Shown here: positions 1-8,072 of the stretch, piece by piece
Layout: each line of letters begins with the position of its first letter
How positions within the stretch are numbered: position 1 is the stretch's first letter
Assembly: GCF_000374445.1 (NCBI RefSeq)
Contig: NZ_KB894454.1
Span: 1-33,514, forward strand
DNA: 33,514 nt
Origin: Actinokineospora enzanensis DSM 44649
GTDB lineage: Bacteria > Actinomycetota > Actinomycetes > Mycobacteriales > Pseudonocardiaceae
Direction of reading: 5' to 3'
Program-made: the position numbers and the translations under genes
The notes under the pieces: generated by a model
Seen by the model: only the letters and a program-made list of their open reading frames with translations
What the model was told of the DNA's origin: nothing
Databases searched by the model: none

Positions 1-1120
1 GGGGAAATGTGTGGTTGATGGGGAGTTGGGGGAGGATTTGGAGTGAGGGTGGGAGTGGGGGTGGGGGAAGGATTTGGGGTGGGAGTGGGGGTAGGAATTG
101 GAGTGGTGTGGGGGGTGGGAATTGGGGTGTGGTGGGGAGGGGGGTGGGGACCACTGTGGACGGTGTGATCGTGACGGCGGGGATTGCGGGGGCGGTGGTG
201 GTCGGGGTGGGGCCGGGCGGGATGTTGGCCTCGGGGGGGATTGTGTTGTGGGGGATCAATGACCATAGGGCGGTGAGCACCAGGGTGAGTGCCAGCGTCA
301 CGAAGGTCTTGCGTACCAGGTGTCTGCTGGGGTCGACCAGTGCCCAGGCTGCCTCTGAGACGTGTGGGGTGGGGTCGCGTAGTAGGACGCCGAGGACGGC
401 CAGTGGGGTGGTCAGGCGGCCTGCCAGTTCGCGGCAGTCGGGGCAGCGGCGTAGGTGGCGGTCGACCGATACGCGCTGAGCGGGGGAGAGGGTGCGCGGG
501 CGTTCCGGTACGAGGTTCGCGAGTCGTCTGCATGAGCGGGGGTTGCGGGCCAGCAGCAGTACGCGGACGGCGTGGCCGAGGGCGGATCGGGCGCGGTGGG
601 CGAGGACGGCGGCGTGTGAGGTGCGGACGTCCAGGGCGTGCGCCAGTTCGGCGGTGGTGACCTCGTCGCGCACGGTCAGTTCGAGGATGGCCAGCTGTCG
701 CGGCTCCAGGCTTGCCGCCGCGTCCCACACCAGGCTTGTCGCGGCGTGTGCGTCGGCCACGTCCTGCGGGGAGTCGCCGTCGGCGGCCAGTTCCGGCGGA
801 TCGGCGAAGAGCACCGGTCCGCCGCGTCGTATGTGATCCAGAGCACAGCGGTGCGCGATGCTGAACAGCCAGGGCCGGAACCGGCTCGGTCGGCGCAGCG
901 TGGACAGGTGCCGCAGGGCGCTGACGAACGCCTCCTGGGTCAGGTCCTCGGCCAGGTGCGAGTCCCCGGTGAGTCGGGCCAGGAAGCGCGTGAGGGGTAG
1001 TCGGTAACGGTTGTAGAGCTGGGAAAACGCGTCATCGTCCCCGGATCCGGCGCGTTCGACCAGATCGGCGTCGCCGGGGTCGCTGAGCTGCACGGCCGCC
1101 TCCACGGAGAATTTTCGCAT
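1..1120 (-). CDS. ECF-like sigma-70 factor fused to anti-sigma-type zinc finger, TM helix and Pro-rich tail (3' end outside window)
   Basis: The reverse strand is open from ATG at 1120 to the left edge (373 codons, no stop), so the gene is truncated by the window. Residues about 35-100 resemble sigma region 2 (LYNRYRLPL, AEDLTQEAFV, RPWLFSIAHRCALDHIRR). Residues about 126-190 resemble region 4 (SLEPRQLAILEL, then a helix-turn-helix-like stretch). A zinc-binding HX3CX2C motif follows (H222, C226, C229), as in zf-HC2 anti-sigma domains. Residues about 272-291 are a hydrophobic helix, after which the protein turns Pro/Thr/Gln-rich (about 300-373). Seen: all these segments in one frame. Known: sigma factors with C-terminal zinc-finger extensions exist in actinobacteria. 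Inferred: a membrane-tethered sigma factor controlled in cis by its own tail. No clear Shine-Dalgarno precedes this ATG, so the start is uncertain. It is divergent from the CAP-domain gene at 1205. Confidence 0.85.
   Translation of the reverse strand, partial: MRKFSVEAAVQLSDPGDADLVERAGSGDDDAFSQLYNRYRLPLTRFLARLTGDSHLAEDLTQEAFVSALRHLSTLRRPSRFRPWLFSIAHRCALDHIRRGGPVLFADPPELAADGDSPQDVADAHAATSLVWDAAASLEPRQLAILELTVRDEVTTAELAHALDVRTSHAAVLAHRARSALGHAVRVLLLARNPRSCRRLANLVPERPRTLSPAQRVSVDRHLRRCPDCRELAGRLTTPLAVLGVLLRDPTPHVSEAAWALVDPSRHLVRKTFVTLALTLVLTALWSLIPHNTIPPEANIPPGPTPTTTAPAIPAVTITPSTVVPTPLPTTPQFPPPTPLQFLPPLPPQILPPPPLPPSLQILPQLPINHTFP
22..150. repeat. G-rich degenerate tandem repeat encoding the Pro-rich tail
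   Basis: The plus strand is a succession of G3-G6 runs separated by T, A or AATT/ATTT. Similar blocks recur: GGATTTGGAGTGAGGGTGG near 34, GGATTTGGGGTGGGAGTGGG near 70, and GGAATTGG near 93 and 117. Read on the minus strand it encodes the repeating Pro/Leu/Gln tail of the sigma-factor fusion. The spacing of the G runs would allow G-quadruplex formation on the template strand of that gene (inference). Confidence 0.6.
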
Positions 1121-1150
1121 TCGTTGGGTCTCAGACCGTAATCCCTGGCG

Positions 1151-1174
1151 CAACCCCACCGTCCAACCGGCGTA
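1151..1174 (+). promoter_or_regulatory. Possible ECF-type promoter for the CAP-domain gene
   Basis: In the 84-bp gap between the divergent sigma-factor and CAP genes, CAACC (1151-1155) is followed after 15 bases by CGTA (1171-1174). This resembles ECF promoters with an AAC-type -35 and a CGT-type -10. It points toward the CAP gene, whose GAAGGGA ribosome site lies at about 1188-1194. Such short motifs occur by chance in GC-rich DNA, so this is only a candidate. Confidence 0.22.
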
Positions 1175-1204
1175 GCCCGACGCCACCCGAAGGGACCCCT
1201 GATC

Positions 1205-1924
1205 GTGACAGCTCGAAGCCGCCTGGCCGTCCTGGCGGGCGCGGCCACCGGATCGGTGGTCACCGCGGTCGTGATGACGCTGGGGCAGCCGACGCAACCG
1301 GCCGAGTCACCCGGCGAGGCCACCGCGCTACTGGCCAACGGCCGCCCGATCCGCACGACCTGGCACCCCCACCCGCCCGGCACCACGACGACGACCACGG
1401 CCCCCGCGACCACCACCACAACACTGTTACCCACCACGACCAGCACACCGCCGCCGACCACCACCACGGTGGCCCCCACCACGACGAAGCCCGCGCCGAC
1501 GACGACCAAGTCGACGACGACGCCGGTCGTGGTCCCGGGCGCGTCCCCGGCGGAGAGCGCGGTCCTGGACCTGGTCAACGCCCGCCGCGCGGAGGCGGGC
1601 TGCAAGCCGCTGCGCTGGAACGACAAGCTGGCCACGGCCGCCCGCGAACACAGCCAGGACATGGCCGTCAACAACTACTTCGACCACACCTCGCTCGACG
1701 GCCGATCCCCCTTCGACCGGATGGCCGCGGCGGGCTACCCGCACGGCGGCGGCGAGAACATCGCGGCAGGCCAGACCACCCCCGACGCGGTCATGACCTC
1801 GTGGATGAACAGCGCGGGCCACCGGGCCAACATCCTCAACTGCTCGTTCGTCGACATCGGCGTCGGCATGTACCGGGGCGGCAGCTACCGCGTCTACTGG
1901 ACCCAGGCCTTCGGCTTCGCCTAA
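1205..1924 (+). CDS. Secreted CAP-domain (SCP/PR1-like) protein with Thr-rich linker
   Basis: 239 aa from GTG 1205, with GAAGGGA ten bases upstream. Residues 1-27 look like a signal peptide or membrane anchor. Residues about 59-110 are a low-complexity Thr/Pro linker (TTTTTTAP, PTTTKPAPTTTK), typical of wall-spanning or surface-exposed segments. Residues about 115-239 form a CAP domain: NARRAEAG near 125, FDHTSLDGRSPF (159-170), GGGENIAAG (181-189), the SWMNSAGHRANIL helix (199-211) and the closing YWTQAFG. Two Cys (133, 212) could form a disulfide. CAP proteins are extracellular; bacterial ones have varied and mostly unknown roles, so no specific activity is claimed. It is divergent from the sigma-factor fusion, a plausible regulator, and its stop overlaps the stop of the convergent ankyrin gene by 3-4 nt. 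Confidence 0.9.
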   Translation: MTARSRLAVLAGAATGSVVTAVVMTLGQPTQPAESPGEATALLANGRPIRTTWHPHPPGTTTTTTAPATTTTTLLPTTTSTPPPTTTTVAPTTTKPAPTTTKSTTTPVVVPGASPAESAVLDLVNARRAEAGCKPLRWNDKLATAAREHSQDMAVNNYFDHTSLDGRSPFDRMAAAGYPHGGGENIAAGQTTPDAVMTSWMNSAGHRANILNCSFVDIGVGMYRGGSYRVYWTQAFGFA

Positions 1925-2727
1925 CCCCGCAGCAACGCGGCGACGTCGTGATGCCCACCCCGCACGGCCAACTCGACCGGCCCGAGCCCCCGGTGCACCG
2001 GGTGCCCGGGAAGGTCGACCCGCGGATCCACCCCATGGGCCAACATCAGCTCGACCCGCCGCCGTTGCCCGTTTGCGGCCGCCCACAACAACACATCGTG
2101 AAGCATCGCCTCGGGCGTGTGATGCCCTGCCCCGACCCGCGCGTGCCAGCGGCCGCCGTCGCCGGTGCCCAGGCCGTACTCGAAGAGCAGTTCGAGATGG
2201 CTGTCGTTCTCGCGGAACTGCCGGTTGTAAAGGGTCTGGCTGTCGTTGGGATCGGCGCCCGCTTCGAGCAGCAGCCTGGCCAGTTCGTGCTCGGCCGGGT
2301 GCGCGGGCTCGTCCCGCTCGCCGCCGCCGAACGCACCGGTGAGAGCGGTGAAAGGGGATGGCAGGCCGTCCCACAGGTAACCGGAGTCCGGGTCCGCGCC
2401 CGCCGCCAACAGCATCTCGGCCACCCGCGTGTGATCACCACCTGCGACGCGGGCGTAGGCGAGATAGAGCAACGGCTCCCATTCGAACGGCCCGCCCAGC
2501 CTCGTGGCGGCCTCCGGGTCCCTCGCCAGCTCCCGCTCCGCGACCGCGACGTCTCCCAGTGCCGCAGCGGTGTTCAGGTCCGTGGCGTGGGTGGATTCGG
2601 GAGCGGGGATCTTGCCTGGGGCGTAGGTGAGACAGAGGTGCGCCAGCAACCGATCCGCGTCGCTGCCGAACTCCTTGACGAGATGCGGTGACCGATCCAG
2701 CGAACCTGCTGATGATGGCGTAGGCAT
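1921..2727 (-). CDS. Ankyrin-repeat protein
   Basis: 268 aa, ATG at 2727. No signal peptide is seen. Ankyrin-type helix pairs are visible in several places: DLNTAAALGDVAVAERELARDP (cut here, residues about 50-70), AEMLLAAGADPDSG, ARLLLEAGADPNDSQ, LLWAAANGQRRRVELMLAHG and the final VELAVRGGHHDVAALL. The 'LLxAGADP' turns are diagnostic. The N-terminal about 45 residues are not repeat-like. Such proteins are protein-protein interaction scaffolds; no partner is indicated here. The gene converges on the CAP gene and shares its last bases (TAG at 1921-1923 against TAA at 1922-1924). Confidence 0.85.
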   Translation of the reverse strand: MPTPSSAGSLDRSPHLVKEFGSDADRLLAHLCLTYAPGKIPAPESTHATDLNTAAALGDVAVAERELARDPEAATRLGGPFEWEPLLYLAYARVAGGDHTRVAEMLLAAGADPDSGYLWDGLPSPFTALTGAFGGGERDEPAHPAEHELARLLLEAGADPNDSQTLYNRQFRENDSHLELLFEYGLGTGDGGRWHARVGAGHHTPEAMLHDVLLWAAANGQRRRVELMLAHGVDPRVDLPGHPVHRGLGPVELAVRGGHHDVAALLRG

Positions 2728-2762
2728 GCGCCCAAGCTACGCCCGCCTGCCGACAATCGCGG

Positions 2763-2772
2763 TTGTCCACAG
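2763..2772 (+). repeat. TTGTCCACAG box (DnaA-box-like), dispersed repeat copy
   Basis: TTGTCCACAG directly follows CAATCGCGG in the gap upstream of the ankyrin gene. The same core recurs in other gaps (5395-5435, 10106, 10184, 22892). It matches the actinobacterial DnaA-box consensus TTGTCCACA, but function here is not shown. Confidence 0.55.
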
Positions 2773-2823
2773 TAGACAGACTGGGCCGCTGGACGACCAG
2801 AAGGCGCCATCGCGGTTCCGGAC

Positions 2824-2868
2824 GTGGTTTCGGGGCGCCTCCCCGGAAGGGAAGCGCCCCGAGACCAC
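2824..2868 (-). terminator. Terminator hairpin of tex
   Basis: Arms GTGGTTTCGGGGCGC (2824-2838) and GCGCCCCGAGACCAC (2854-2868) pair over 15 bp with one G-T type mismatch around a 15-base loop. The hairpin begins 8 bases past the tex stop codon. No clear U tract follows, as is common in actinobacteria. Confidence 0.7.
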
Positions 2869-2875
2869 ACAGCTC

Positions 2876-5287
2876 TCAGCCCTTGTACCCGGCCCGCCGC
2901 AAGGCGTCCGCGAGTGAGCCGGTCGGGGGAGGGGTGGTCTCGTTCCGGCGCTGCCCCCGACCCCGCTGGCCACCCTGGCCGCCGCCACCCTGGCCTGCCC
3001 CGCCCTGACCGCGCCCGCCCTGCGAGCCGCGGTTCTCGCGTCGTTGGCCGCCGGAGGTGGCCGTGCCCGGGGCCGGGATCTCGTCGTCCAGGCGCAGGGT
3101 CAGCGAGATGCGCTTGCGCGGGATGTCCACGTCGAGCACCTTGACCTTCACGACGTCCCCGGACTTCACCACCTCGCGCGGGTCCTTCACGAAGTTCTTC
3201 GACAGTGCCGACACGTGCACCAACCCGTCCTGGTGCACGCCGATGTCCACGAACGCGCCGAACGCCGCGACGTTCGTGACCACGCCCTCCAGGGTCATGC
3301 CCGGCTTGAGGTCGGCCAGCTTCTCCACGCCGTCGGCGAAGGTGGCGGTCTTGAAGGCCGGGCGCGGGTCGCGGCCCGGCTTCTCCAGCTCGGACAGGAT
3401 GTCGGTGACCGTGGGCAGGCCGAACTTCTCGTCAACGAAGTCCGCCGGGCGCAGCTTGCGCAGCGACGACGTGTTGCCGATCAGGGCGGGCAGGTCGCCG
3501 CCGGTGGTGGCGAGGATGCGGCGGACCACCGGGTAGGCCTCCGGGTGCACGCTGGAGGAGTCCAGGGGGTCGTCGCCGGTGGGGATGCGGAGGAAGCCCG
3601 CGCACTGTTCGAACGCCTTCGCGCCCAGCCGGGGCACGTCCTTGAGGCCCTGGCGGGAGCGGAACGGGCCGTTCGCGTCGCGGTGCGCGACGATGTTCTC
3701 GGCCAGGCCTGCGCCGATGCCGGACACCCTGGTCAGCAGCGGGGCGGACGCGGTGTTCACGTCCACGCCGACACCGTTCACGCAGTCCTCGACCACCGCG
3801 TCCAGCGAGCGCGACAGCTTCACCTCGGACAGGTCGTGCTGGTACTGGCCGACGCCGATCGACTTGGGGTCGATCTTCACCAGCTCCGCCAGCGGGTCCT
3901 GCAGCCTGCGGGCGATGGACACCGCGCCGCGCAGGGACACGTCCAGCTCCGGCAGCTCCTGCGAGGCGTAGGCGGACGCGGAGTACACCGACGCGCCCGC
4001 CTCGGATACCACGACCTTGGTCAGCGTGAGGTCGGCGAACTTCTTGACCAGCTCGCCCGCCAGCTTGTCGGTCTCCCGGGACGCGGTGCCGTTGCCGATC
4101 GCGATCAGCTCGACCCGGTGCGCCGCGCACAGCTTCGCCAGCGAGGCCAGCGCCTGGTCCCAGCGGTTGTGCGGCACGTGCGGGTAGATCGTGTCGGTGG
4201 CCACCACCTTGCCGGTCGCGTCCACCACCGCCACCTTCACCCCGGTGCGGTAGCCCGGGTCGAGGCCCATGGTGGCGCGGGTGCCCGCCGGGGCGGCCAG
4301 CAGCAGGTCGCGCAGGTTGGTCGCGAACACCCGGACCGCCTCGTCCTCGGCCGCCTGGCGCAGCCGGGACCGCAGGTCGATGCCAAGGTGCACCAGGACG
4401 CGGGTGCGCCAGGCCCAGCGGACGGTGTCGGACAGCCACTTGTCGCCCGGCCTGCCCTCGTCGGCCACGCCGAACCGCTGCGCGATCCGCATCTCGTAGT
4501 CGCTGCGCACCGGCGGCACGGCGGCCTGGTCGGCATCCGGGTCGGGCTCCAGGGCGAGTTCGAGGACCTCCTCCTTCTCACCCCGGAACATCGCGAGCAC
4601 CCGGTGCGAGGGCAACCGGCCGAACGGCTCGGAGAACTCGAAGTAGTCGGCGAACTTGGCGCCGTCCTCCTCCTTGCCCTCGCGCACCTTCGACGCCAGC
4701 ACGCCCCGGTCCCACATCCGCTCGCGCAGCTCGCCGATCAGGTCGGCATCCTCGGCGAACCGCTCCACCAGGATCGCCCGCGCCCCGTCCAGCGCGGCCG
4801 TGGCGTCCGCGACGCCCTTCTCCGCGTCCACGAACGCGGCCGCCGCCTCACGCGGGTCGCGGGACGGGTCGCCCAGCAGCCCGTCGGCCAGCGGCTGCAG
4901 CCCGGCCTCGCGGGCGATCTGCGCCTTGGTCCGCCGCTTCGGCTTGTACGGCAGGTAGATGTCCTCCAGCCGGGCCTTGGAGTCGGCCGCCATGATCTGC
5001 GCGGCCAGCGCGTCGTCCAGCTTGCCCTGCTCGCGGATCGAGTCCAGCACGGCGGCCCGGCGCTCCTCCAGCTCGCGCAGGTAGCGCAGCCGCTCCTCCA
5101 GCGTGCGCAGCTGCGCGTCGTCGAGCGCGTCGGTGGCCTCCTTGCGGTAGCGCGCGATGAACGGCACCGTCGCACCGCCGTCGAGCAGGTCCACCGCGGC
5201 GGTGACCTGCCGCTCCCGCACCCCGAGCTCCTCGGCGATGCGCTGGTGGATCCCCGCCGCGGGCGTCCCCTGTGCTGTCGCTGTCAT
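2876..5287 (-). CDS. tex: Tex-family RNA-binding transcription accessory protein
   Basis: 803 aa from ATG 5287; a GTG three codons upstream (5296) is an alternative. CGGAG lies 8 bases before the ATG, which favours it. Domains in order: N-terminal helical Tex region; YqgF/RNase H-like core (MGLDPGYRTGVKVAVVD) near the middle; helix-hairpin-helix segment (VNTASAPLLTRVSGIGAGLA through DVPRLGAKAFEQCAGFLRIP); and an S1 RNA-binding domain (GMTLEGVVTNVAAFGAFVDI to RISLTLRL). Tex proteins bind nucleic acid and are thought to act around transcribing polymerase and ribosomes. The C-terminus carries a Gly/Arg/Gln-rich tail (GGRGQGG, GGQRGRGQRR) and then ADALRRAGYKG. The gene stands alone, with a strong hairpin after its stop. 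The long ORF on the opposite strand is a GC-driven shadow. Confidence 0.95.
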   Translation of the reverse strand: MTATAQGTPAAGIHQRIAEELGVRERQVTAAVDLLDGGATVPFIARYRKEATDALDDAQLRTLEERLRYLRELEERRAAVLDSIREQGKLDDALAAQIMAADSKARLEDIYLPYKPKRRTKAQIAREAGLQPLADGLLGDPSRDPREAAAAFVDAEKGVADATAALDGARAILVERFAEDADLIGELRERMWDRGVLASKVREGKEEDGAKFADYFEFSEPFGRLPSHRVLAMFRGEKEEVLELALEPDPDADQAAVPPVRSDYEMRIAQRFGVADEGRPGDKWLSDTVRWAWRTRVLVHLGIDLRSRLRQAAEDEAVRVFATNLRDLLLAAPAGTRATMGLDPGYRTGVKVAVVDATGKVVATDTIYPHVPHNRWDQALASLAKLCAAHRVELIAIGNGTASRETDKLAGELVKKFADLTLTKVVVSEAGASVYSASAYASQELPELDVSLRGAVSIARRLQDPLAELVKIDPKSIGVGQYQHDLSEVKLSRSLDAVVEDCVNGVGVDVNTASAPLLTRVSGIGAGLAENIVAHRDANGPFRSRQGLKDVPRLGAKAFEQCAGFLRIPTGDDPLDSSSVHPEAYPVVRRILATTGGDLPALIGNTSSLRKLRPADFVDEKFGLPTVTDILSELEKPGRDPRPAFKTATFADGVEKLADLKPGMTLEGVVTNVAAFGAFVDIGVHQDGLVHVSALSKNFVKDPREVVKSGDVVKVKVLDVDIPRKRISLTLRLDDEIPAPGTATSGGQRRENRGSQGGRGQGGAGQGGGGQGGQRGRGQRRNETTPPPTGSLADALRRAGYKG

Positions 5288-5731
5288 CGCTCCCACTCCG
5301 GCCGTCCGTCCGCTCGCGGCACCCCGCCGCGATGATCACTGTGCGTCGCCATTCTGTCGGACCGGCCCGACCCGCGGGAGCCTGGGGCGCCTGCCTGTGG
5401 ACAACTTCGGCGAACACCGGTCCGGCTGTGGACAACCCGGCGCGCGCGGGCCCGCCGCGGCGGTCGGCGATCACGCGCGACTGAATAGCTTGATCGGGTG
5501 GATTCGCCCGCTTTGCCCGGTCGTGGGCGTCCACTCCCCGGAGGGACCTGGATCGGGCGGTCCGGACGACGGTGGGTATCGACCGCGGGTGCCAGGGTTC
5601 AGCCGATCGTTTCGGGGTTCGGCCTGGTCAGGTGGTGTGCGCGGTGGGGGATTGTCGCTGCCGGGCGGCCGCGCTAACGATCGAGCCGGGCCGGTAGCCG
5701 GCTGGGTCATCCATCCGAACTGGAGGGATCT
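5288..5731. other. 444-bp gap between divergent tex and VWA gene
   Basis: No convincing gene was found. It must hold the promoters of both flanking genes. The recognisable structure is a pair of same-orientation CTGTGGACAA boxes at 5395 and 5426. The VWA gene's ribosome site GGAGG lies at 5722-5726. No clear -10/-35 pair could be assigned. Confidence 0.6.
5395..5435 (-). repeat. Paired TTGTCCACAG boxes (DnaA-box-like)
   Basis: CTGTGGACAA occurs at 5395-5404 and again at 5426-5435, so the centres are 31 bp apart, close to three helical turns. Read on the minus strand these are two TTGTCCACAG boxes. They lie upstream of tex and may be a regulatory site or a copy of the dispersed intergenic repeat. 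Confidence 0.6.
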
Positions 5732-7618
5732 GTGCGTACACCGCGAAAACCGCTCGTGCTCGCTGTCCTCGCGCTCGTGCTGGGCGCGGGCGTGGGGGTG
5801 GCCATACCGGCCTCGGCCGCGCCGCCGGGCGTCGTTCCCTCCACAGTGGACCTGACGCTCACGCCGGGGGCGAGCACCACGGTGACCAAGGTCGTCACCA
5901 CGCCCGCGGTCCCGTACAACCCGGACGTGGTCTTCCTGGCCGACACCACCGGGAGCATGACCGCGGCCATCAACAACGTGCGCTCCAACATCGGCACGCT
6001 GGTCGGCAACATCCTGTCCGTGCAGCCCAGCGCCCAGTTCGGGGTGGCCGAGTTCAAGGACATCAAGGACACCATCCCGTTCCGGGTCAACCAGCAGCTG
6101 ACCACCAGCCTCAGCGCCGTGCAGGCGGGCACCACCATGTGGGCCGCTGCGGGCGGCGGCGACTTCCCCGAGGACCAGATCAACGCCCTCTACCGGATCG
6201 CCACCGGCGACATCGCGTTCCGCTCCGACAGCACCCGGGTGATCGCGCTGTTCGGCGACGCCCCCTCGCACGACCCCAGCAACGGGCACACGCTCGCCGA
6301 CACCATCGCGGCGCTGCAGTCCGCGGGCATCCGGGTCATCGCGGTCAACGCCTCCGGCCTGGACGCCAAGGGCCAGGCCACCGCGCTCGTCAATGCGACC
6401 GGCGGCACCCTGCTCAACAACGTGTCCTCCACCGCGGTGCCGCAGGCGATCCTGGACGGCATCCGCGCCATCAAGGTCCCGGTCGCGCCAAGGGTGACCA
6501 GCTGCCCGGCCGAGATCTCGGTCGGCACCAGCCCCACCGCCGCCACCGTGACCAGCGGCTCGGCCGCCACCTTCACCGAGACCATCGCGGTCAGCCCGAG
6601 CGCCGCCCCCGGCGTCTACACCTGCCAGGTCGACTACCTCGTCGGCGGCGTCTCGCAGGGCTTCGTGCAGACCACCACGATCCGCGTGCTCGGCCTGTCG
6701 ATCAACGACGTCACCGTGAACGAGCCAGGCACCGGCACCGGCAACGCGGTCTTCACCGTGTCGCTGAGCGCCGCCTCCACCGGCACGGTCACCGTCGACT
6801 ACGCGACCGTCCTGGGCACCGCGACCGCCGCCGACCTCACCCCGGTCTCCGGCACGCTCACCTTCGCCCCCGGCGACACGTCCAAGACGATCAGCGTCCC
6901 GATACTCTCCGACACCCTGGACGAACCGACGGAGACGTTCCAGGTCGTGCTGTCCAACGCCACCGGCGCCTCGATCCTGCGGGCCACCGGCACCGGCACG
7001 ATCATCGACGGCGACCGCGACGGCTCGTTCACCTGCTCGGCCACCGCGGCCAAGCTGCTGCTGCTCACCATCGCCGCGGCCAACCCGCAGAACGACCCGT
7101 GCGTGGAGGCCGCGCCGACGCTGATCAACGCCAGCATGCCGTCGGGCACGCTGACCGTGCTGACCGACGACGTCACCGCCACCACCGACCTGACCCCGAA
7201 CGACCAACAGGCCTACCCGGCCCCGGGTGACGGCCTGCGGTCGAGCGCGACCGTCGCGGGCGCCACCATCAGCCTGCTGGGCGTGGCGAACATCCAGGTC
7301 GGCGCGATCACGTCGAGCGCGGCCTACACCTGCACCGCCAACCCGGACGGCACCGTCACACCGGTGTTCAGCGCCAGCTCCAACGTGGCCTCGCTGAAGG
7401 TGAACGGCCTCGGCGTGACCGTCGGCAGCGGCACGCTGGTCATCCCGCTGGTGGTCGGCCAGCTGCGGATCAACGCCACCGTCTCCGACGGCAGCGGCGG
7501 CTTCATCCGGCAGGCGTTCGCCCTGGACACCGTGGTCGGCACGGTCGTGCTCGGCGAGTCGCGGGTCGGGCTGAAGGGCACCACCCTGCACCCGACCGGG
7601 AACCCCTGCACCCGGTAG
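5732..7618 (+). CDS. Secreted VWA / Calx-beta domain protein
   Basis: 628 aa from GTG 5732, with GGAGG five bases upstream. Signal peptide residues 1-30 (basic start, long hydrophobic core, ASA|APP-like cleavage). A von Willebrand A-type fold follows: MIDAS-like D71TTGS75, then TRVIALFGDAPSHDP and GIRVIAVNASG. The motif is the DxTGS form also found in bacterial and integrin-beta-like VWA proteins. About residues 325-425 are a Calx-beta domain (NDVTVNEPGTGTGNAVFTVSL, PVSGTLTFAPGD, DEPTETFQVVLSN). The last about 200 residues contain paired Cys (DGSFTCSATAA, NDPCVEAA, AAYTCTANPDG, NPC) and resemble repetitive beta domains of actinobacterial surface proteins. No transmembrane anchor or LPXTG is seen. 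Likely an exported, metal-dependent adhesion or binding protein; ligand unknown. Confidence 0.9.
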   Translation: MRTPRKPLVLAVLALVLGAGVGVAIPASAAPPGVVPSTVDLTLTPGASTTVTKVVTTPAVPYNPDVVFLADTTGSMTAAINNVRSNIGTLVGNILSVQPSAQFGVAEFKDIKDTIPFRVNQQLTTSLSAVQAGTTMWAAAGGGDFPEDQINALYRIATGDIAFRSDSTRVIALFGDAPSHDPSNGHTLADTIAALQSAGIRVIAVNASGLDAKGQATALVNATGGTLLNNVSSTAVPQAILDGIRAIKVPVAPRVTSCPAEISVGTSPTAATVTSGSAATFTETIAVSPSAAPGVYTCQVDYLVGGVSQGFVQTTTIRVLGLSINDVTVNEPGTGTGNAVFTVSLSAASTGTVTVDYATVLGTATAADLTPVSGTLTFAPGDTSKTISVPILSDTLDEPTETFQVVLSNATGASILRATGTGTIIDGDRDGSFTCSATAAKLLLLTIAAANPQNDPCVEAAPTLINASMPSGTLTVLTDDVTATTDLTPNDQQAYPAPGDGLRSSATVAGATISLLGVANIQVGAITSSAAYTCTANPDGTVTPVFSASSNVASLKVNGLGVTVGSGTLVIPLVVGQLRINATVSDGSGGFIRQAFALDTVVGTVVLGESRVGLKGTTLHPTGNPCTR

Positions 7619-7631
7619 CCGCGGGACACGG

Positions 7632-7667
7632 ACGGGCCCCGCTCCGGATCATCGGAGCGGGGCCCGT
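7632..7667. terminator. Bidirectional terminator hairpin
   Basis: A perfect 15-bp stem, ACGGGCCCCGCTCCG (7632-7646) against 7653-7667, surrounds the 6-base loop GATCAT. It sits between the convergent VWA and cold-shock genes and can serve both. Confidence 0.85.
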
Positions 7668-7688
7668 ACGCGAGTCGGTGGGGTTCGG

Positions 7689-7892
7689 TCAGACGATGGT
7701 CACGCCGGTCGCCTGCGGGCCCTTGGCGCCCTGGCCGACCTCGTAGCGCACCTTCTGGTTCTCCTCCAGCGTGCGGAAGCCGTTCGACTGGATCTCCGAG
7801 TAGTGCACGAACACGTCGGAGCCGCCGTCGTCGGGAGCGATGAACCCGAATCCCTTCTCGGCGTTGAACCACTTGACGGTGCCCTGGGCCAT
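7689..7892 (-). CDS. cspA: Cold-shock protein (CspA family)
   Basis: 67 aa, the usual CspA length. RNP1 is KGFGFI (about residues 13-18) and RNP2 is VFVHYS (27-32); the start GTVKWFN is canonical. It is a single-domain OB-fold protein that binds single-stranded RNA and DNA and acts as an RNA chaperone. GGAG precedes the ATG by about 7 bases. A gap of about 165 bp upstream leaves room for the long 5' leader typical of csp mRNAs. The perfect hairpin just after the stop ends transcription. The symbol is family-level; actinobacteria usually have several paralogues. Confidence 0.95.
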   Translation of the reverse strand: MAQGTVKWFNAEKGFGFIAPDDGGSDVFVHYSEIQSNGFRTLEENQKVRYEVGQGAKGPQATGVTIV

Positions 7893-8044
7893 GCTTTTCT
7901 CCTAGCCATCCTGCTGGAGGGTGACCGCTGGTGCGGCCGCCCCGGTCGCCCGCCCACCCCACCGGGCCCCGCTGGAGGCCAGGTCACGGGGGCGATCCGG
8001 GTGACCACAGCCAGTCAACCACAAGCCACCGACAACGGGCGAGG

Positions 8045-8072
8045 ATCCGGGATGGGTGCTCATTTCCCGGAT
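8045..8072 (-). terminator. Hairpin at the end of the TetR/membrane-protein operon
   Basis: ATCCGGGA (8045-8052) pairs perfectly with TCCCGGAT (8065-8072) around a 12-base loop. The structure spans the stop codon of the membrane-protein gene. It could end transcription before the cold-shock gene leader. Confidence 0.45.

Noticed and set aside
1260..2374. Minus-strand frames opposite the CAP gene
   Set aside because: They reflect the Thr-rich linker read in reverse (Val/Arg/Gly-rich); no start signal or domain.
3044..5335. 763-codon open frame opposite tex
   Set aside because: Gly/Arg/His/Val-rich shadow of tex; no domain recognisable, while the opposite frame has complete Tex domains.
2763..5435. 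An origin of replication (DnaA-box-like sites)
   Set aside because: Sites are few and scattered over 20 kb, with no AT-rich unwinding region and no dnaA, dnaN, gyrase or par genes.
5471..7591. 706-codon minus-strand frame opposite the VWA gene
   Set aside because: Shadow of the VWA/Calx-beta gene, no recognisable protein features.
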